From assembly GCA_963575745.1 (NCBI GenBank), contig CAUYUJ010008136.1, forward strand, positions 443,793-507,792: a stretch of 64,000 bases of DNA. The letters are read 5' to 3'. Shown one piece after another: positions 11,471 through 21,479 of this stretch. A program made the translations under genes and the position numbers. The notes beneath the pieces are model-generated. The model was not told where the DNA came from and made no database searches. It saw nothing but the letters and a program-made list of their open reading frames with translations. Within the stretch, counting starts at the first letter, position 1. Every line of letters begins with the position of its first letter. This DNA is from Prorocentrum cordatum. Lineage: Eukaryota > Sar > Dinophyceae > Prorocentrales > Prorocentraceae.

Positions 11471-12718
11471 TTGTCTGGCGTGACCCAGACTCACATTTGT
11501 TACCGTACTGCGCCCAGCGGGGCTACCTTTCTTTTCACCACGGACACCTGTTACTCTCAGGATCTGGATTTGGTTGGGAATCAGATTCAGCCGACAATTC
11601 CCCTTTTCTTTGGATTCGATCGCCACGCCTTAGATCGTTGGGCTCGGAAGCGTCTGGATAAGATGGAGCCGAAGCCCGTGCTTACCACGAATGAGAAGAA
11701 AGTCAAGCTGCAGAAGAAGCTCGAACAGAAAAAGGAGGACCAAGCAAGGACGGTCGAGATCAAGAATCAGGGCCTCAAGGCCAAAGCATCGTCAGGTGCT
11801 GACCCTCGCGAATCCAGGGTGCTCCCTACCCCGCCTCCAGCACCTGTGCACAGGGGAGGCTCTTTGTCTCGGAGCCGATCACCGATTGCCAGGAAGATGC
11901 AGTTCTCAGGAGGGTTCAAGAAACAATCGCAGGGTGGTGAGTCGGGGTGCAGGCCAGAGCCGGACGAGGCCTTGCCAGAGACGCAGGACTACCGAGAGGA
12001 AGCACCTGTCAGACCCTCCCCACCGTCTTCGGGGGGCTCAGACTCCAGGAGCTCTACCTCTGGATCTGAAGCGGAGGTCGACTCGCCTGACCGGAGGTCG
12101 CAGCCTGCTCCCAAAAGCTGGGAACAGGACAAGAAGCCCTGGATCAGCAAGTTGGGCCCACCAGTGCTGAAGTCTCAGTTGGAATACGACCACTCGGGCT
12201 GCCCAATTTTCGCTCCGAAGGGCGGCACAGACCACACGAGCTCAAGGCGTTGCATTATGGTTTTCGTTCCCCAGCTCACAGGTTTGAATACCTTCAAGGC
12301 CAAGGTCGGGGAACACTTCCAAATCATCACAGTTCGTGAGTTGACGCCTTTCATCATTGACAATCAAGGTCCCTTGGTTTCAGACAGTATTCCAGTCTTG
12401 GGAGAGCACGGATATCTCACTACTAAGGACGTCACGAAGATTCTTTGGCACTTTGGGCTCAACGCATTTCGTTTCAAGGACATTCATTTGTTCAATGCGC
12501 GCTTTTACACCAAGGAGGCTTTCATTGGCCCAGAGATCTGCCCAAAGAAGGAGAGGCTCCATGACAAATCGCAGATCTTTGCTGGCAGCTGCATTGTGGC
12601 CCTCCTCTTCATTAAGGATATGTTTGAAGATGTGGGAGATCTTATCACGGTGGAGTCTGGGAGTAACGGAGCCAATGTAAGGTGCCATCTGCTATGCAAA
12701 CCTCGTTTCCTGATGTGA
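11471..12718 (+). CDS. Unknown ORF downstream of the RT fragment
   Basis: Open frame of 415 codons starting nine bases after the RT stop; first ATG at 11663 (MEPKPVLTTNEKKV). From that ATG the order is a Lys/Glu/Gln-rich probable coiled coil, a Ser/Pro/Arg-rich disordered stretch (SLSRSRSPIARK, SSTSGSEAEVDSPD), then a balanced C-terminal domain of about 170 residues (RRCIMVFVPQLTGLNTFKAK, LTTKDVTKILWHFGLNAF). No known motif was recognised. The close spacing and shared base composition suggest it belongs to the same element as the RT. It could be a second ORF of a retroposon or an unrelated exon. Confidence 0.45.
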   Translation: MSGVTQTHICYRTAPSGATFLFTTDTCYSQDLDLVGNQIQPTIPLFFGFDRHALDRWARKRLDKMEPKPVLTTNEKKVKLQKKLEQKKEDQARTVEIKNQGLKAKASSGADPRESRVLPTPPPAPVHRGGSLSRSRSPIARKMQFSGGFKKQSQGGESGCRPEPDEALPETQDYREEAPVRPSPPSSGGSDSRSSTSGSEAEVDSPDRRSQPAPKSWEQDKKPWISKLGPPVLKSQLEYDHSGCPIFAPKGGTDHTSSRRCIMVFVPQLTGLNTFKAKVGEHFQIITVRELTPFIIDNQGPLVSDSIPVLGEHGYLTTKDVTKILWHFGLNAFRFKDIHLFNARFYTKEAFIGPEICPKKERLHDKSQIFAGSCIVALLFIKDMFEDVGDLITVESGSNGANVRCHLLCKPRFLM

Positions 12719-12785
12719 TCGAGGCAGTTCCGAAGATACGGCTCAAGTGTTTCAGTCCTTTGGTCCCTCAGCTCACTGCTTGGCT

Positions 12786-13312
12786 CAATCTGGGAACAAT
12801 CTGGGATTACAAGGGCTTTCAGTGGGCCCCCAGGTCATTTCTCTGGGACTGGGATTACATTCTGTTCTCTACAATTCGTCTGTCAGGGCCAAAGTAGTGG
12901 GGTCGTTTCTTGCTCTTGGCCCACAGCCTCGACGTGACAAGTCTCAACTTGGGATTGCTTTGCGCATAGTCTGGTCCTTCACTTCAGTTCAAACGGGCTT
13001 GGATGGGATTGTTAATTTCATCACGTTTGCCAGGATGTTGACTTTCGGTTCAATCTGGGAATTCCTGGGATTACAAGTGCTTCATTCCATTGGGCTTTCA
13101 GGTAATTTCTCATGAGCTGGGATTGCATCATGTTCTTCTCAATTCGGTTGTCGGGGCCAAGTGGGGTTGATTCTCGCTCTTTGCCCACGGCCTCGAAGTG
13201 ACAAGTTTCTACTCGGGGTCGTTTTGCGCTTAGTTTGCTTCTTCACCTCAGTACAGATGGGTTTTGGCCTGGGATTGTTAATCTCACTTCGTTGGCCAGG
13301 ACGATGACTGCC
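12786..13312. repeat. Diverged tandem duplication, period 265 bp
   Basis: Copy A, 12786-13050, and copy B, 13051 to about 13312, share ordered blocks: CAATCTGGGA, GGGATTACAAG, GGGCTTTCAGG, TTCTC..CAATTCG, TTTGCCCA/TTGGCCCA, TTGCGC.TAGT, and GGGATTGTTAAT. Many substitutions and small indels mark an old duplication. No long ORF crosses it. Confidence 0.75.
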
Positions 13313-13394
13313 GTCCGATCCCTGATAAAGTGTATCTCTTATCCCTGTCTCACCATCTAATGGATCCACATCTGTCGGTTGTCTTGGTGTCCTG

Positions 13395-14348
13395 GTGCTT
13401 TTCTGTAGTCATTTTGGTTCAATCCGCTTACCTCGTTCTGCTTCAAACCCTTCTCAAGTTATCTGGGAACACACTCTCATGCTTGCCCCTCAGAGGGTCG
13501 TCAGGCCATGGAATTCAAAATCTCTCCAGTGTTGTGTCTTCGAGGCATGGGCATCCGCCTGCCCACGTGCACTGGCAATTGAAAGTTCCGAGATCGTTCC
13601 TGTAAATTCAGGTTCATACAATCCACGGAAATGCGTCACACTCCACATGTATGAGAAGGGGCGCGAATTCGAGATACCTCTCAGGCAGCTATGGAATCTC
13701 TTTGAGGAATTCTTCTCAAGTGAGGCATGCAAGAACCTTATTGGGATCGTGGGAATCGCAGTGCGCTCTATGTCTTTTGTACAGATCAAGACAATGTCAT
13801 ACAAAGGCGCAGTGTTCTACGACAATCGCTGGTCGGACCCTGGGAATTTCATTTACACAGTCTGGTGGAATATTTGGGGTCAAATGGCCAGGTATCTTCA
13901 AAGACGACAGCCTACCAGGGCCTCGTCCAAATCCATGGAGGAGCTCCGCTCAGTCGCTGGCCGTGTCACAGATGTACAGAGGATGGTCCGCGAGCGGTGG
14001 AATAGGGAACCCGACACCTCGCGATGGCTAGAGCTTATTGGAGATTTGATGGAGCTTGGGTTGGGAGCGGGGTATGTTGACCCAGATCGGTTCTGGAACA
14101 TAATTCAGGGGATCTCCCCCATCATCTGCTCCATTCGGTCAATTTTGACGTTTGTCGATCAACATGGGTCTTTTGCTAGGACCGGGAAAGACCGTCGCCT
14201 TTTTCGTGGCCCATGTGCGCCCCATACTCGGAAGTTTGCCGTGGCAATGTTTCACGGAATGCAAGTGCACAAATTTAATGTTACGGAATCTTCAGAGGTC
14301 TGGGTCTCCTACCTAATTGCGGCCTCAGAGAACAGGCCTCAATACTAG
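13395..14348 (+). CDS. Unknown ORF in the lower-GC island
   Basis: Open frame of 317 codons; first ATG near 13479, TAG at 14346-14348. The protein is balanced, with CVTLHMYEKGREFEIPLRQL, FYDNRWSDPGNFIYTVWW, a basic helix-like stretch (ELRSVAGRVTDVQRMVRERW), and KFAVAMFHGMQVHKFNVT. No motif was recognised. Base composition matches the RT fragment and the other ORFs of this island, so it may be part of the same element or of a gene with introns. Confidence 0.4.
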   Translation: MLFCSHFGSIRLPRSASNPSQVIWEHTLMLAPQRVVRPWNSKSLQCCVFEAWASACPRALAIESSEIVPVNSGSYNPRKCVTLHMYEKGREFEIPLRQLWNLFEEFFSSEACKNLIGIVGIAVRSMSFVQIKTMSYKGAVFYDNRWSDPGNFIYTVWWNIWGQMARYLQRRQPTRASSKSMEELRSVAGRVTDVQRMVRERWNREPDTSRWLELIGDLMELGLGAGYVDPDRFWNIIQGISPIICSIRSILTFVDQHGSFARTGKDRRLFRGPCAPHTRKFAVAMFHGMQVHKFNVTESSEVWVSYLIAASENRPQY

Positions 14349-15313
14349 TGGAGCCGGGGCATTTGACGCCTCACGGAATTTGTATTTGGGTCTGAATCGA
14401 GACCCCATTGGGATCTCCTCTCCCTTCCTCTGCCTACCACCTAGTGGATTGGCTGACACCAGGAGATGTCACTTGTGCGATTCTATCTGGGACCCGCTCG
14501 ATCCATTCGATCTTAGGGATACCGTGGCTTCGCAACAATCCTTCCTTCCTCAGGATGCCTCTGAGTCTTTGGGCCTCGGCGTCTGTTTTCCTCCCTTGGG
14601 TTTGGGGGGATGGGCCCCCTTCCCTCCCCATGACCCCTGTCGGCTCCTGCAGTCTCGGGCTCAAGCTTTCGGTATGCTACATCACACGGCTTCGGATCCT
14701 TACGTTATCTTTCAGGGGAAGCGTTGCAGGTCTAACCGCAAAGTCTGCTTCCTGTCTAAACGAGATCTTGAGGCACTTTCATACTGCTCCCCGCTACTAT
14801 TCCAAAGGGTGGTCAAGTTGCCGGCTCGGTTTCTTATACCGTCGGGCCTTGGTGGTCCTCATTTCACATATGACTGGTGCAAAGTCCCACTCTTCAAAGC
14901 TTGTCGGGACAGCGGCTATCATGGCCTGTATGTCAACGTTCGGGGCCCCGATGAAAGGGTTCGTAGAGTTCCTTGGGCAGAATTTGTTGCGGGTCAGTAG
15001 CCGTTTCGCCTCAAATCCTTACTGGGGCCCTTGTCTGAGACGGCTGGGAAACCTCCAACTCCAGGGGATGGCTAAACGCTGCCTTCCAGTCAAGCTTGCT
15101 GCCAAGAAGCGTCTCAAGTGGACACACGGCTCGGGCGGAATGTGGAACTACTGCGAAGTAGACGAAGTCTACACCAAAGTATGGAATACGGAGTACTTTG
15201 ACACGTGGATCGATCCCGATTCAGGCTGGCCTCACCCAGTTGTGTGGTACTTGTCCGATTACTGGTGGGATGGAGATTTCTTCGTGGAAAAGTGGCGTTG
15301 GAAGTACGGCTGA
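14349..15313 (+). pseudogene. Two overlapping frames, probably one broken ORF
   Basis: One frame, open to TAG at 14998-15000, gives convincing protein (RRCHLCDSIWDPLDPFDLRD, KVPLFKACRDSGYHGLYVNV, RRVPWAEFVAGQ). A second frame, stopping at 15313, gives convincing protein only after about 15000 (RCLPVKLAAKKRLKWTHGSG, WYLSDYWWDGDFFVEKWRW). The simplest reading is one coding sequence with a frameshift near 14990, or an intron there. Neither frame has an upstream ATG in good position. Function unknown. Confidence 0.35.
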
Positions 15314-16060
15314 AGTGCATTCCTGGGACTCCCTCAGACTGGGATCTTCTGTTGTTCGCGGTGCGTGGGCCTGCGGCTTTGGAGGACTCTCAGTCTCTCT
15401 CAATCTCTCTTGCATGTATTTCTACGATGTTGGTTTGCAAAATACAAAAGGTTATAAACATTTCCAGCCAACTTGCGTTCTCCATATTCGTTTGAATTCA
15501 CCCATATTCCATATTCCTCGACAAGCCTGGTGTGGGTTCTCACGGTTGGGATCTCATTCTGCTTTGACAGTTCATCTTTGTGTGCCTCCGTATCTTCTGG
15601 GTTCATTGCGTGCTTGGGACATTCAGTTTATCTTTCAGATTCTCTTTCAGTCATATATCAGCCTTGACCATTACTCATGTTCAATGGGTTTCATGGGACT
15701 TAGTGGAAGTTTTCTTCACCTCTTACTTACTTTAGACCTTGGGACCATGTGTTTTCCAAGGTTGGGCCCCAATTGTCACTCAAGATCTTGCTAGTCAAAT
15801 TTGGGCACCTCTTTCATTATGTTTCTCATCTTCATTCAACACAAGAGGGACCTAGTGGTGGGATTCATTTGGGATATTGGACAGTATGTCATTCATGTTT
15901 TCTTTCAGTATCATGGGTTTCAATCCTGGGTTGGGCTTTGCCTTTTCTCCGCTTCTTTCCTCCCCTGCCTCTCCTCCCTTTTCTCTCTTTCTCTACCGTG
16001 CGCACTTGGCGTATTGGTGGCTTCTCAGGTTTGTGTTTTGGGAGGACCGACCTTTCAAGG
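15314..16060. other. T-rich non-coding sequence
   Basis: Pyrimidine- and T-rich plus strand with scattered stops in all frames. Reads like 3' UTR or intron. No feature recognised. Confidence 0.5.
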
Positions 16061-16063
16061 CGC

Positions 16064-16135
16064 TTCATCATCATCATCATCATCATCCTCCTCCCCCTCC
16101 TCCTCCTCCTCCTCCTCCTCTTCCTCCTCCTCGGA
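16064..16135. repeat. (TCA)n then (TCC)n tract
   Basis: Several TCA units followed by TCC units close the lower-GC island that opened at another TCC tract (10369-10437). The pair may mark the limits of an inserted block. Confidence 0.85.
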
Positions 16136-16625
16136 TCCTAAGACCCTTCGAAGCTCATCCGTGCGCACGTCAGCGGCACAGCATGAGTTTCACTCCGCCG
16201 CGCTGATCGGCGAAGCACGGAGACTACCGCCCAGGCGCGGCAGGGCTTCGACAGAAAAAAGGACGTTCCGCGCAGAGGGGCAGTGAGCTCGAGGGAACGG
16301 GCCCGCCGACCCCCGCCGACGCCCTCTGCGCACGCCCCGCCGCTTTCCTTGGCCTCCCCTGCCTACTCACCTTCCCTCCTCTGCCTCCTTGGAGCTATGC
16401 ACATCGGATCAAATGTAGCGCTTTACTGGCGCGTCTTGATGTGTGCGGGCCGAGTACTCGTGCTCGACCGAGTCGTGTTTACGTGATGTGGTCATAGTAT
16501 CCAACTGGCCCAATACGTTTTTCCTACCCCAAGAATCGATTCACACACCCTAGTGAATTAATTTTTTTGAATTAAGCGTCCCGTGAATTAATTCTTTGGA
16601 ATTGAATCGGTTTGGGTGAATTGAA
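16136..16625. other. GC-rich spacer with a short AT-rich segment
   Basis: GC-rich to about 16400, then an AT-rich segment with repeated GAATTAATT/GAATTGAAT words at 16550-16632. No gene seen. Confidence 0.5.
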
Positions 16626-16639
16626 TTGGTTAGTTTTTG

Positions 16640-18121
16640 TTGCAGATCACGATGCTTCATTCATAATGATGCGCTCGGATCTGTGGGGTTTAGCTCGGCG
16701 GACAGCGCCGAGCCCCTGTCGACGCAACTCCTGGGCGGAGCGGTATTCGGACCCGTCCTGAACGTCTTGGCCCGCGTACAGGACGGGCGGACCTTTATCG
16801 TCCAGATCGGCAGCGAGTGGCTGGAAGTCTGGGGCGCCGGTGCCAGGGCGCTACGCGTGAACGTCTTCCGCGGCGACGCAGCGCTCCGGGCAGCCGCCTT
16901 CCTGGGCAGGACCTCCGACGAGGCGCGCGGGGCGCAGGCGCCGGCGGCCCCCGCCAGCTCCTGGCTCGGCGCCGACATCGGGGGCGCCAAAGCGACGTCC
17001 CCAGAAGGGACTCAGCCCGACTCCAAGACCCCACCTACGAACCTTCACCCCTTGTGCACCCTAAGGAGGAGGGCCCCGATTGGACCAGCGACGATCAGGA
17101 ACAAGAGAGGAAGCAGAGGCTCGCGGAGGCCCTGAGCACGGTCCATACGGTCTCCCCGCCCTCAGACCCCGACACAGGCGAGGAGGGCCGAGCCAAGTTG
17201 AGCCCTCGTGACGAACGACGCAGCAGTCCCGAGCGCGACTCAAGCAGTGCCTACCAGACCCAGCCAGCCTGCGCACCCACGGAGCCGACCGTGTTTTCTG
17301 ACGGCCGCTGCCGACAACGGGGCGCTGCGCACGCGGCCCAGATCCAAAGGCCCGGAAGACAGGCGCCCCGCACTCAACCCCCTCCCTGCGCATGAGCTAG
17401 AGCGCTTGCGCGGCAGGGCGCGGGGGCCAGTTGCTTGGGAGTCATGCGAGACTGCGGTGAGCGCGCGCCCAGAGAAACCAGCGACCGGGCCCGTGCTGGA
17501 AAGCGCGACCGCGACCGCGACCGCGACCGCAACAAGGGCGCGGCGGGGGCGTCGTGGCGCAAGCAAGACGCCAACGACTGGGACAGAACCAGTGCGCGCT
17601 ACTGGGATCAGGACTGCGACAGTGGCAGGGGCACAGGGCGAACCCCCTGGCGCCAGCCGGAAGGTCCACGCAGCTCTCATCACAGGGGCGATCGCCGCTA
17701 CCCTGACCCCAGCCGCCCGCGGACAATCTCCCGCGTCAGCTGGCAGCGCCGCTCACGCGAGACAGCAGTCGCACGCCTGAAGAGGCTGCAGGCCGAGGGG
17801 GGATGCCGCTTCACCGCAGCCTGGCAGTTGTGGTACAGGCATATGTGTACAGGCAAATCCAAAGACCAGGTCGCTCTCGACCTGAACTGCTGGCAACAAA
17901 GGATAATCGACAAATTTTTGGAAGACGTAGACAGCTGCAACCATCGCGTGGAGACGTGGTCTCGCAACACCGGCGTCTTCGTGGACTGGGGCCGGGAGAA
18001 GGCCCTGTACCAGGACGTCCAGAAGAAAAGAGAGGTTGCCAAGGGTGAAGGGCGCGGGGAGGACCAGGCACGCAGCTCCGGGTACAACGACAACTGGACC
18101 GGAAAGCGCCCTGGGCGCTGA
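16640..18121 (+). pseudogene. Frameshifted basic ORF, possibly retroposon ORF1
   Basis: Consecutive frames give plausible protein in relay. Frame 1 (about 16690-17065) has LNVLARVQDGRTFIVQIGS and WLEVWGAGARALRVNVFRG. A second frame (about 17068-17240) has EEGPDWTSDDQEQERKQRLA. A third frame crosses to about 17450 (KGPEDRRPALNPLPAHELER). The second frame returns to TGA near 18121, with RDRDRDRDR and QLWYRHMCTGKSKDQVALDL, NCWQQRIIDKFLEDVDSC. At least three frame changes make this a decayed gene or an unresolved exon set. The Arg-rich charged composition is of the kind seen in ORF1 or Gag-like proteins; no catalytic motif was found. Confidence 0.4.
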
Positions 18122-19300
18122 CCAGCTTGCAACAGGGCCTCCCCTGACTGACACAGCGCGCCGCGATCGCCCTCCTACGCTCCCAACAACTTGCGGCAAG
18201 GTCCTGGTCCTGCCCGCCGCTGGCCACGCCCACCACCTGTTCCCCCTTCCCCCTCCCTCATCACCTGGCTCGGGACCGCGTGGCCCCCTGTTCCCCTACC
18301 TGTCCCCCCGCAGCCTTGGCTGGGAAGGCTGATACTGGAGCCTGGCTGCCCGCGTGCGCCCCCGTCGGGCGCGCGGCGCAGGCGCGCGGAGCCTGTTGGG
18401 CGCAGTAGCGGCACACTTGAGACGCGCACGGTCCACTCGCAGCATCCGCTTGCTGGCCCACCTGTTCCCCGACCGTCTTGCCTGCCCCCCCCCCCGGCGC
18501 CTGTCTTTAACGTGTACTCGGGCCGTGTGTCCTACCTGTGCCCATTGGGGGCCCAGCTCCCCACGTGAGCACCTGCGGTGCGGGCTGGCACGTCGACGGC
18601 TGGCGGTGGCCGCCGGCCTTTCCCCTCCCTGTTCGCTTCTTCCCGCTCGCTTCCCCCCCTCCCGTGGCGGCGGCGCCCGCCGCTTCGCGGCTTCGGCCCG
18701 GTGCCAGGCGCTGCGCCTTGCCGCCTCGGCGGCCCCGCTCTCCATGGCGCTGCGCTGCGCGGCTCAGGCCCGGCCCTCGGCAATGCGGACGTCGGCGCAT
18801 CGTGTGTGGCTGCTACCCGTCCTCACGCGCTGGCGGTGCAGGGCAGGTTTTTTCCCTGCAGTTCACCGGCATTCTGTTGGTCGTGAACGGCCCCCTCGTC
18901 TGAGGCCGTTTCTCCAGCAAGCTGCTACCTGGTCGTGGTTTGGACTACCACCCCGGGCCTCTCCCGCATCGCCCGGTGGCACAACGTTGCACATCGCCTT
19001 CGCGGTGCTCCTTTTCTTCCTGGGCGTCGACCTGGTCAAGTGGCACGTCCCCCTCTGCAGCGCTTGAGGCTGGTGTTCGTGATGCGCCGTCGACGGCAAC
19101 ACCTTCTCCTCCACCCTCCGGGTCTTCGCCCCCGGTGCCAGTCCGCGGCGCACCTGCTCCTGCGCATCAACTTCGGCGCCGCCTGCGCCCCAGGGCCTCG
19201 CGCACTCCGGCCGCTTGAGGCCCCGCCTTCCTGTGCCCTGTCTCCCTAATTAAAGCTGTGCGTAGCCCGCCTAGCTTCTAGCGGAAGAGGCTCGCTCTCG
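18122..19300. other. GC-rich sequence without a supported gene
   Basis: Very GC-rich with long open frames on both strands, as expected from stop-codon depletion. None shows balanced composition throughout. A short CTCCCTAATTAAAGC segment near 19242-19256 is the only AT-rich patch. Confidence 0.5.
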
Positions 19301-19317
19301 CCCCGCAGAGCCAGAAG

Positions 19318-19390
19318 TGTGTATGTATGTACGTGCGCATGTATGTATGCATGCACGTGTGTATGTATTTGCTCATGTATTAGCACATGT
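19318..19390. repeat. GTATGTA-type microsatellite
   Basis: TGTATGTATG/CATGTATG words over about 70 bp. Confidence 0.85.
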
Positions 19391-19529
19391 GCGAGGAAAG
19401 GGGATTCATTTGGCCTGACGAAGGGCCCAACCCTGTGCAGTTTCGTGTGGCGCAGGGCGCGGCTCAGCCTTCATATACTGCGCGCCGCGGGGCAGACCGG
19501 ATTGGGGGCCGCTGCGGAGGTAGCGCGCG

Positions 19530-20290
19530 AGGGCACGCTGAGCTCCCTGTGGGGCGCGATCCGCGTGCAGGGGATGGGGCCCGCGCGAGCGCGCCCATGG
19601 AGGCTGTAGGTGGAGCTTCTTGTGGAGCGCGATCCGCGCTTAGCGGCGCCGAAACGGGCGTGGGGGCGCCATGAAAAGTTTTCCATGCGTGCCATAGATT
19701 GAGATCCTTGCGGGGTACGATCCGCGTCAGGGGTGTGCCGAAATATGCGGAGGGACGCCATGCGACCCCTCCTGTTGGAACCGTCGGTGGAGCTCCCTGT
19801 GGGGTGCGATCCGTGTGAGATGTGTGCCGACATGGGCGTGGGGACGCCATGCGAACCTTCAAATCCGGGGCGGTAAGTGGAGCGCCCTTTGGGCCACGAT
19901 TCATGTCAGGGGTGTGCCGTTATGGGTGGAGCGGATCCGAACCTTTCTCTGAAGCTGCCGGTTGAGCTCCTCGTGGGCCACGATCAGTTTGAGGGGTGAA
20001 TTGACATATGCGGGGGGACTCTATGCGAATCCTCTCAGTGGTGCCGTACGTGGAACTCTCAATGGGGCACGTTCCGTGTGAAGGGTGTGCCGCGAATTTT
20101 GATTTTGGCACCGTAAGTGAAGCTCCCAAAAGGGCACGATCCGTGCGAGGGGCCTCCCGCAATTAGCCGGGCGACGCTGTGAGCTCTGAGTTTGTCTAGG
20201 GCCGTAGGCTGCGCTCCCTGGGGGACACGATCGGGGTAAAGAGTGTGCCGAAATGGGCTGGTGGACGCTGTGCGATCTTGCCTGCCTCTT
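19530..20290. repeat. Diverged satellite, about nine units of 68-90 bp
   Basis: A consensus core GGAGCTCCCTGTGGGGC.CGATCCGTG recurs near 19541, 19613, 19701, 19791, 19881, 19965, 20053, 20121 and 20211. It is followed by GGGGTGTGCCG..ATGGGCG and GGACGCCATGCGAA. Typical spacing is 84-90 bp. Units differ at many positions, so the array is old. Confidence 0.8.
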
Positions 20291-20858
20291 TTGCCTTCTT
20301 CTGTTCATTCTGCCTCCAACCGCCCCTGCCCGAATCTTTTCTCATCCTTCCTTCCGCCTGTATCCTCGCTTCTCCCTCCTCCCTCTTCCCCACCCAGTTC
20401 TCTGTCCTGCCTGCCTTTGTTAGCGAAATAGGGCCGATGGCACTTGCGGTTCTCAGTCTGGGTTCCCCACTGTGGAAATCTGATCCGTTTGAGCTTAGTC
20501 ATTTCCTTTTGAATAGTATGACGCACATCTGTGTTCGCAGTTGTGCGTGTGCACGCCCGCTGCCGTTTTGTGTCAGGCACCTTCTGATACCATGTCTCGC
20601 GAAAAAGATGCCTCCCTTCTTTGAGCGGTGGGAGGGACAGGGGTGGTGTTCAGGTGTTGGCCACGGACAACAAGGATCTCTCACGCGCCTCTTGGGGTCG
20701 GCGGATTGCTGCTCCTCCCGTCTCCCTCCTGCTGCTTCTCCTCCGCCTCGTCCTCCACTGTCTCCTCCTCGCTGCCTGCTCCATTCCTGCCTCTGTTCCC
20801 CCTCTCCCCGCCCTCCTCTCCCCTCCTGCTCTTGCCCGTGCTGGTGATCCCCCCCCAG
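20291..20858. other. Pyrimidine-rich sequence, probable intron tail at its end
   Basis: CT-rich from about 20330 and again from 20700 to 20858, ending CCCCCCCAG. No coding frame was recognised before the acceptor. Confidence 0.4.
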
Positions 20859-20975
20859 AACCGCACTAGACCCCCGCGCAAGAAGGATGCGGATAATGAG
20901 GAAGATGAGGCGGAGGAAGAAGAGGCGGAGGAGGATGATGAGGAGGAGGATGAAACATATGAGGAAGGAGCGTAA
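20859..20975 (+). CDS. Candidate terminal exon with acidic C-terminus
   Basis: After a long polypyrimidine stretch and CCCCCCCAG, the frame reads NRTRPPRKKDADNEEDEAEE and continues Glu/Asp-rich to ETYEEGA and TAA at 20973-20975. A basic cluster followed by an acidic tail is common in nuclear or chromatin-associated proteins, but this composition also results from GAG/GAT repeats. No upstream exon was identified, so function is unknown. Confidence 0.3.
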   Translation, partial: NRTRPPRKKDADNEEDEAEEEEAEEDDEEEDETYEEGA

Positions 20976-21019
20976 GACTACTACTAATGATACCGGAGAA
21001 AAAACCCAATCATATTTTT

Positions 21020-21275
21020 TGTTGGGGCAATGGGGCTATATGGGCTATATGGCTATAGGGGTATAGTGATATAGGGTTATTGGGCTATTGGGCTATTGGG
21101 GCTATAGAACCTTAGGGCTATAGGGCTATAGGGCTATAGAGCTATAGGGCTATAGGGCTACAGGGCTCTAGAGCTATAGGGCTCTAGGGCTCTAGAGCTA
21201 TAGGGCCATAGTGCTATACGGCTGTAGGGCTATAGGGCTATAACGCTATAGGGCTACTGGGCTATTGGGCTATTG
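21020..21275. repeat. Minisatellite, 9-bp unit GGGCTATAG
   Basis: About 28 units with GGGCTCTAG, GAGCTATAG and GGGCTATTG variants. Confidence 0.93.
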
Positions 21276-21455
21276 GGCACCCCGGGGCACCCCGGCACCC
21301 CCGGGCACCCGGGCACCCGGGCACCCGGGCCCGGCCACCGAAATCGGCGACAAACCTCACCGGCCACCCGGGCACCCGGGCACCGCCAGGCACCCGGGCA
21401 CCCGGGCACCCGGACACGCGGGCCCGGCCACCGAAATCGGCGACAAACCTCACCT
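21276..21455. repeat. GGGCACCCG repeat with a duplicated ~90-bp block
   Basis: GGGCACCCG units surround two copies of CCCGGCCACCGAAATCGGCG followed by ACAAACCTCAC, near 21330-21361 and 21422-21453. Starts directly where the GGGCTATAG array ends. Confidence 0.85.
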
Positions 21456-21479
21456 AACCCTTTAATCCGCTAGGACCCC

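Noticed and set aside
18296-19067. Long ORFs on both strands in GC-rich DNA
   Set aside because: Stop depletion from GC content; Arg/Pro/Ala-rich with abrupt composition changes and no motif.
21020-21275. GGGCTATAG array considered as telomere-like repeat
   Set aside because: Internal position, 9-bp unit with many variants, not TTTAGGG-like on either strand.
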